The position numbers and the translations under genes were made by a program. DNA of 64,000 nucleotides, taken from PALSA-612 sp963742925 (GTDB lineage: Bacteria; Actinomycetota; Thermoleophilia; Gaiellales; Gaiellaceae). Of the stretch, positions 61,622-64,000 are shown piece after piece. The stretch lies in contig CAVUNV010000005.1 of assembly GCA_963742925.1 (NCBI GenBank), forward strand, positions 437,421 to 501,420, in the 5' to 3' direction. The stretch's first letter is position 1, and each line of letters opens with the position of its first letter. The notes below the pieces were generated by a model. The model searched no databases. It worked only from the letters and a program-made list of their open reading frames with translations, and was not told the DNA's origin.

Positions 61622-61921
61622 TCAGCCTGAGGCAACCGTCATTGCATTGAGTCGCTGGATATTTAGCGCGGCTGCCCGCCATCGCGGCGTCAAATGAAGA
61701 CGCTCGAAGCCTCGAGCGACCTCTGCTCGCAACTCCTTCTCAAGGACAACTAATGGATGGGGACGGGTTTGTCCGCGTGAACCACCAACCGTCAAACCCT
61801 CGCGGGCGAGAGTCTCGGCGACTTCTCTAAGCCGATCACGGGCCCGGAGTACGTCGGCCAGCAGAATCAAGTCAACGTCGCCTGGCCTTTCGACGTTGTG
61901 GACAAGACAGAACTCAGACAC
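61622..61921 (-). CDS. possible P27-like phage terminase small subunit (remnant)
   Basis: 99 residues from a GTG at 61921: LLADVLRARDRLREVAETLAREGLTVGGSRGQTRPHPLVVLEKELRAEVARGFERLHL resembles the core of P27-family small terminases (...EGL.V.GS.G...HPLV..E...R.E..R....L.L). The frame also reads upstream (SPLAHAPFWDALV) to about 62010 without a start codon, so the N-terminus may be missing. No large terminase follows. If correct, it is a lone prophage remnant. Confidence 0.4.
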   Translation of the reverse strand: MSEFCLVHNVERPGDVDLILLADVLRARDRLREVAETLAREGLTVGGSRGQTRPHPLVVLEKELRAEVARGFERLHLTPRWRAAALNIQRLNAMTVASG

Positions 61922-62241
61922 GAGCGCGTCCCAAAAGGGAGCGTGAGCCAGCGGAGAGATCGTCGGGTGGTTGCACGCAAAAAAAAGAGTAGTGACTCAA
62001 TCGGCGGTTCCGCAGAGGCACGCGCGGCCGCTTGAGCGGCTCCAAAGCATCGGGCTGAGTTCCTAGGTGGCCATACCCCTCAGCGCGACCGCGCCGGTCG
62101 AGCTCGAGCACGAAGGCGGACACCGCAGGCAAGGAGGTCATCCTCTCTCGCGTCGTCGCGCGCCGGCGGCGACCCGCCCGCGCTGCGCGTGAGCGCGTGA
62201 CGTCATCGCCGAGCCGGTCGACCGTCGCCGCGCGCCGCGAG

Positions 62242-62394
62242 TCAGGGCGGCGGCGCGACCGCCGCGACCGCGGCGAGTACGACACGTCGCAAGAAGGTCA
62301 GACACTCTTCGCAGATCTCGGGCCCGTCGGGCTGCCATGCCCGCTCGAGCGCGCGCCCGTAGCACCAACAGCAACACGAGGATCGAGTCGTCAT
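62242..62394 (-). CDS. 50-residue zinc-finger protein, ClpX N-domain-like
   Basis: ATG at 62394 overlaps the stop of the sigma-like gene (ATGA), so the two are coupled. The peptide has SCCCWCYGRALERAW, then PDGPEICEECLTFLRR: a CxxC...CxxC pair with GPxICxxC, the pattern of the zinc-binding domain of ClpX (CxFCgks ... GPgvyICdeCi). A ClpX finger alone, without the ATPase, could act as an adaptor or dimeriser. It ends in an Ala/Val/Pro tail. The function is inference. Confidence 0.55.
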   Translation of the reverse strand: MTTRSSCCCWCYGRALERAWQPDGPEICEECLTFLRRVVLAAVAAVAPPP

Positions 62395-63083
62395 GCCGCG
62401 CCTATCCCCGTGCGTTCGCGGTAGCGGTCGAGGAGCTCGGCACGGACACGTTGCACTCGTCGGCGTATCGAGAGGGCCGACAGTCCGAGACGCTGCTCGA
62501 GCGCGACACTCGTCTCCCCACGCGAGAGCGGCACGACGAGCAGCGCGATCGTCTCCCTCGACTCGGGTGACAGTTCGGCGATCATCGCGCGCGCCGCGGC
62601 CCGCTCCTCGACACGCTCCTGCCAGTCGTCGCCGTCGACGACCGCGACATCGTCGAGCGCGAACGACGCGCCGAGTTGCGACTCGAGTAGCGGCTCGGCT
62701 ACAGCCGAGGGACCTCGACCCTGCCGTACAGATGGGCGCTCACGCGTCCACCAGGACGTTGCGCGCAACGGCAGGAGCCGCGACAAGTAGCCCGAGAACG
62801 ATCCGATCGACGGGTCGTAGCGGTCGTAGAGCTCGAGCGCGGTCACGAGCAGGTAGCTGAGTGCATCCTCGCGCTGGGCCGCGGTCAGCGATCCGCTCGC
62901 GCCTGCCCGGTTTAGCGTCACCGCGAGAACATGGGCGCAGTACGACTCGACGTCGAGGACGTTGCCGAGCGCTACGGGTGAGCGAGGCGGGCGGTCCGTG
63001 GCCCTGATCCTAGTTGCCAGCCGCGACGACAGTTGCCCACACCGGCGACACCATCCGTTTCCCGAGACGGAGGCCGCTCCCAA
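62391..63083 (-). CDS. sigma-70-like regulatory protein
   Basis: Up to 230 residues. Residues ~60-110 resemble sigma region 2 (REDALSYLLVTALELYDRYDPSIGSFSGYLSRLLPLRA), and the end is a region-4 HTH (LSPESRETIALLVVPLSRGETSVALEQRLGLSALSIRRRVQRVRAEL). The first ~40 residues are basic and poorly structured, so the true start may be later, near 62960. It may be a phage- or element-borne sigma factor. It is coupled to the zinc-finger peptide. Confidence 0.55.
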   Translation of the reverse strand: MGAASVSGNGWCRRCGQLSSRLATRIRATDRPPRSPVALGNVLDVESYCAHVLAVTLNRAGASGSLTAAQREDALSYLLVTALELYDRYDPSIGSFSGYLSRLLPLRATSWWTRERPSVRQGRGPSAVAEPLLESQLGASFALDDVAVVDGDDWQERVEERAAARAMIAELSPESRETIALLVVPLSRGETSVALEQRLGLSALSIRRRVQRVRAELLDRYRERTGIGAA

Positions 63084-63239
63084 CGCGCATGGCTGATCAG
63101 GGCAGACACCGGCAGGCTAATAGTGGACGTCGACGGCATCCGGGCGGGCGGCGATACTGTCGGAGACCGCTGAGGGTTGCGGCTCATCCGCTTGAAGCGC
63201 CCCCGGCGGGGCGCTTCGGCGTTCTAGGGGATGCGGTGA

Positions 63240-63900
63240 CCGGCAACGCTTCTGGCGTGCGAAGTACGAGGAGATGCACGAATGGGCAGAGCTCGCGGTG
63301 AACGCGGCGAGGCGGCTCGGAGACGCCCCGCTGATCGCGGCGGCTCTCGCTGCGCTCGCGCTCGCGGATTCGATGACGGGGGCGCCCGAACGCGCGGAGG
63401 CCGACCGTTCGGAGGCGGCAACCCTCGTCGACTCCATGTCTGACGGCGAGCTTGCTCGCCACATCCAGGCCTCGGCGTTGCTCGGGGGCGTGGAGCTCTA
63501 TCTCGACCGGTACGCCGAGGCCGACGTGCACGCCAATCGTGCGCTCGCGGTGGCGCGTGCCACCAGCCAGGGGGAGCATGTCCTCGTCCTGATCCAGACC
63601 GTGGGCGCGGTGTGGCGCCAGCGTGGCAAGCTGGCCGGGGCCGCCGAGCTGCTCGACGGCGGGATCGAGGCGGCGCGCGTCCTGGGCAACACCCACGCGC
63701 TCGTCTGGGGCCTTTCCAGCCGCTCCTCAACGGCGCTCCGGATGGGGACGTCGAGCTCGCGCTCGCGACCGCCCAGGAGAGCGTCGACCTTTGCGAGGAC
63801 CCGCCCAGCGGACCGCCCCCCGCCAACGCGAGGCCCATGCGCGGACGCGCGCGTCCCTGCGTCCGGACGCGGCCTGCGCGCCCCGGGAGCCGCACGTGAC
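63240..63900 (+). pseudogene. fragment of a TPR-type transcriptional regulator
   Basis: The plus strand reads FWRAKYEEMHEWAELAVNAARRLGDAPLIAAALAALALAD ... LYLDRYAEADVHANRALAVARAT ... LAGAAELLDGGIEAARVLGNTHAL, the tetratricopeptide middle part of LuxR/AAA-type regulators. It lacks the ATPase part before it. After a frame change near 63712 it reads DVELALATAQESVDL and then decays. No start codon fits. It is a remnant. Confidence 0.6.
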
Positions 63901-63960
63901 GGCATGGGCCTCCTCGAGGGGTTGTTGTCGGGGTGCCGCGATCTTACCGTGTACCGACGA

Positions 63961-64000
63961 TTACGCGGCAGCCTTGACCGCGCGCTTCGCCTTCTTCGTT
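63961..64000 (-). CDS. C-terminal tail of a Lys/Ala-rich protein (HU/histone-like, partial)
   Basis: On the minus strand the last bases read TKKAKRAVKAAA and TAA (63963-63961). Lys/Ala-rich tails of this kind end HU-type nucleoid proteins and some ribosomal proteins of actinobacteria. The rest lies beyond the window. Confidence 0.45.
   Translation of the reverse strand, partial: TKKAKRAVKAAA

Overview
The window looks like a chromosome segment of a high-GC Gram-positive bacterium, most likely a soil actinobacterium of the Thermoleophilia (Gaiellales/Solirubrobacterales) type. The basis is strongly G/C-biased third codon positions, GTG and TTG starts, an NmtR-type nickel sensor, a CtaG/caa3 oxidase assembly protein, FabI, the MEP-pathway enzyme IspH, and many genes that seem to be transcribed without a leader. 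The taxonomic call is inference. At least 14 loci switch reading frame once or more inside otherwise good domains. In most checked cases removing one base restores the domain, so uncorrected assembly indels are more likely than real gene decay there. Affected genes are given here as whole loci.

1-36.9 kb is a core-like region. In order: an SDR oxidoreductase, a subtilisin-like protease, fabI, an OmpR-type two-component pair, an LD-carboxypeptidase and two membrane proteins. Then comes an operon on the minus strand (14.03 down to 9.2 kb): ECF sigma factor, membrane anti-sigma-like protein with an external propeller, secreted propeller protein, AhpE-like peroxiredoxin, large membrane protein. 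The peroxiredoxin has an in-frame TGA exactly where the peroxidatic cysteine should be, with a SECIS-like hairpin just after it, so it is read here as a selenoprotein. After that come an EgtA/YbdK-type ligase, RidA, a serine hydrolase, a FtsX-type ABC exporter, a cNMP-binding protein, a NUDIX enzyme, thioredoxin, ileS, a class V aminotransferase, a DUF1003 protein, a proline iminopeptidase-like hydrolase, ispH, an EamA transporter, tRNA-Pro, a beta-helix surface protein, a DapA-like lyase, ctaG, tRNA-Gly, a lipase-like SGNH hydrolase, a YczE protein, cyclophilin and tRNA-Arg. Many of these genes carry a TANNNT hexamer about 7 bases before the start codon and no ribosome binding site. Three divergent pairs are only 18-19 bp apart and appear to share one symmetric -10 element.

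36.9-50.4 kb, downstream of tRNA-Arg, is accessory: a small secreted protein, a methyltransferase bracketed by imperfect direct repeats, a truncated Nramp transporter divergent from an nmtR-like regulator, a tRNA-Lys-like gene at the tail of a DMT transporter, an MprF-like lipid aminoacyltransferase next to three related esterases, gene fragments, and an IS3-family element that has cut off a secreted-protein gene.

51-64 kb holds ABC export systems, a second DMT transporter, a PacL-type P-type ATPase, UspA, a CDF metal exporter, small regulators, a possible phage terminase remnant, a sigma-like gene coupled to a 50-residue zinc-finger protein, and a broken TPR regulator fragment. A structured repeat occurs three times (two copies at 31.1-31.4 kb, one at 59.6 kb), always oriented so that a minus-strand transcript would end in a terminator-like stem.
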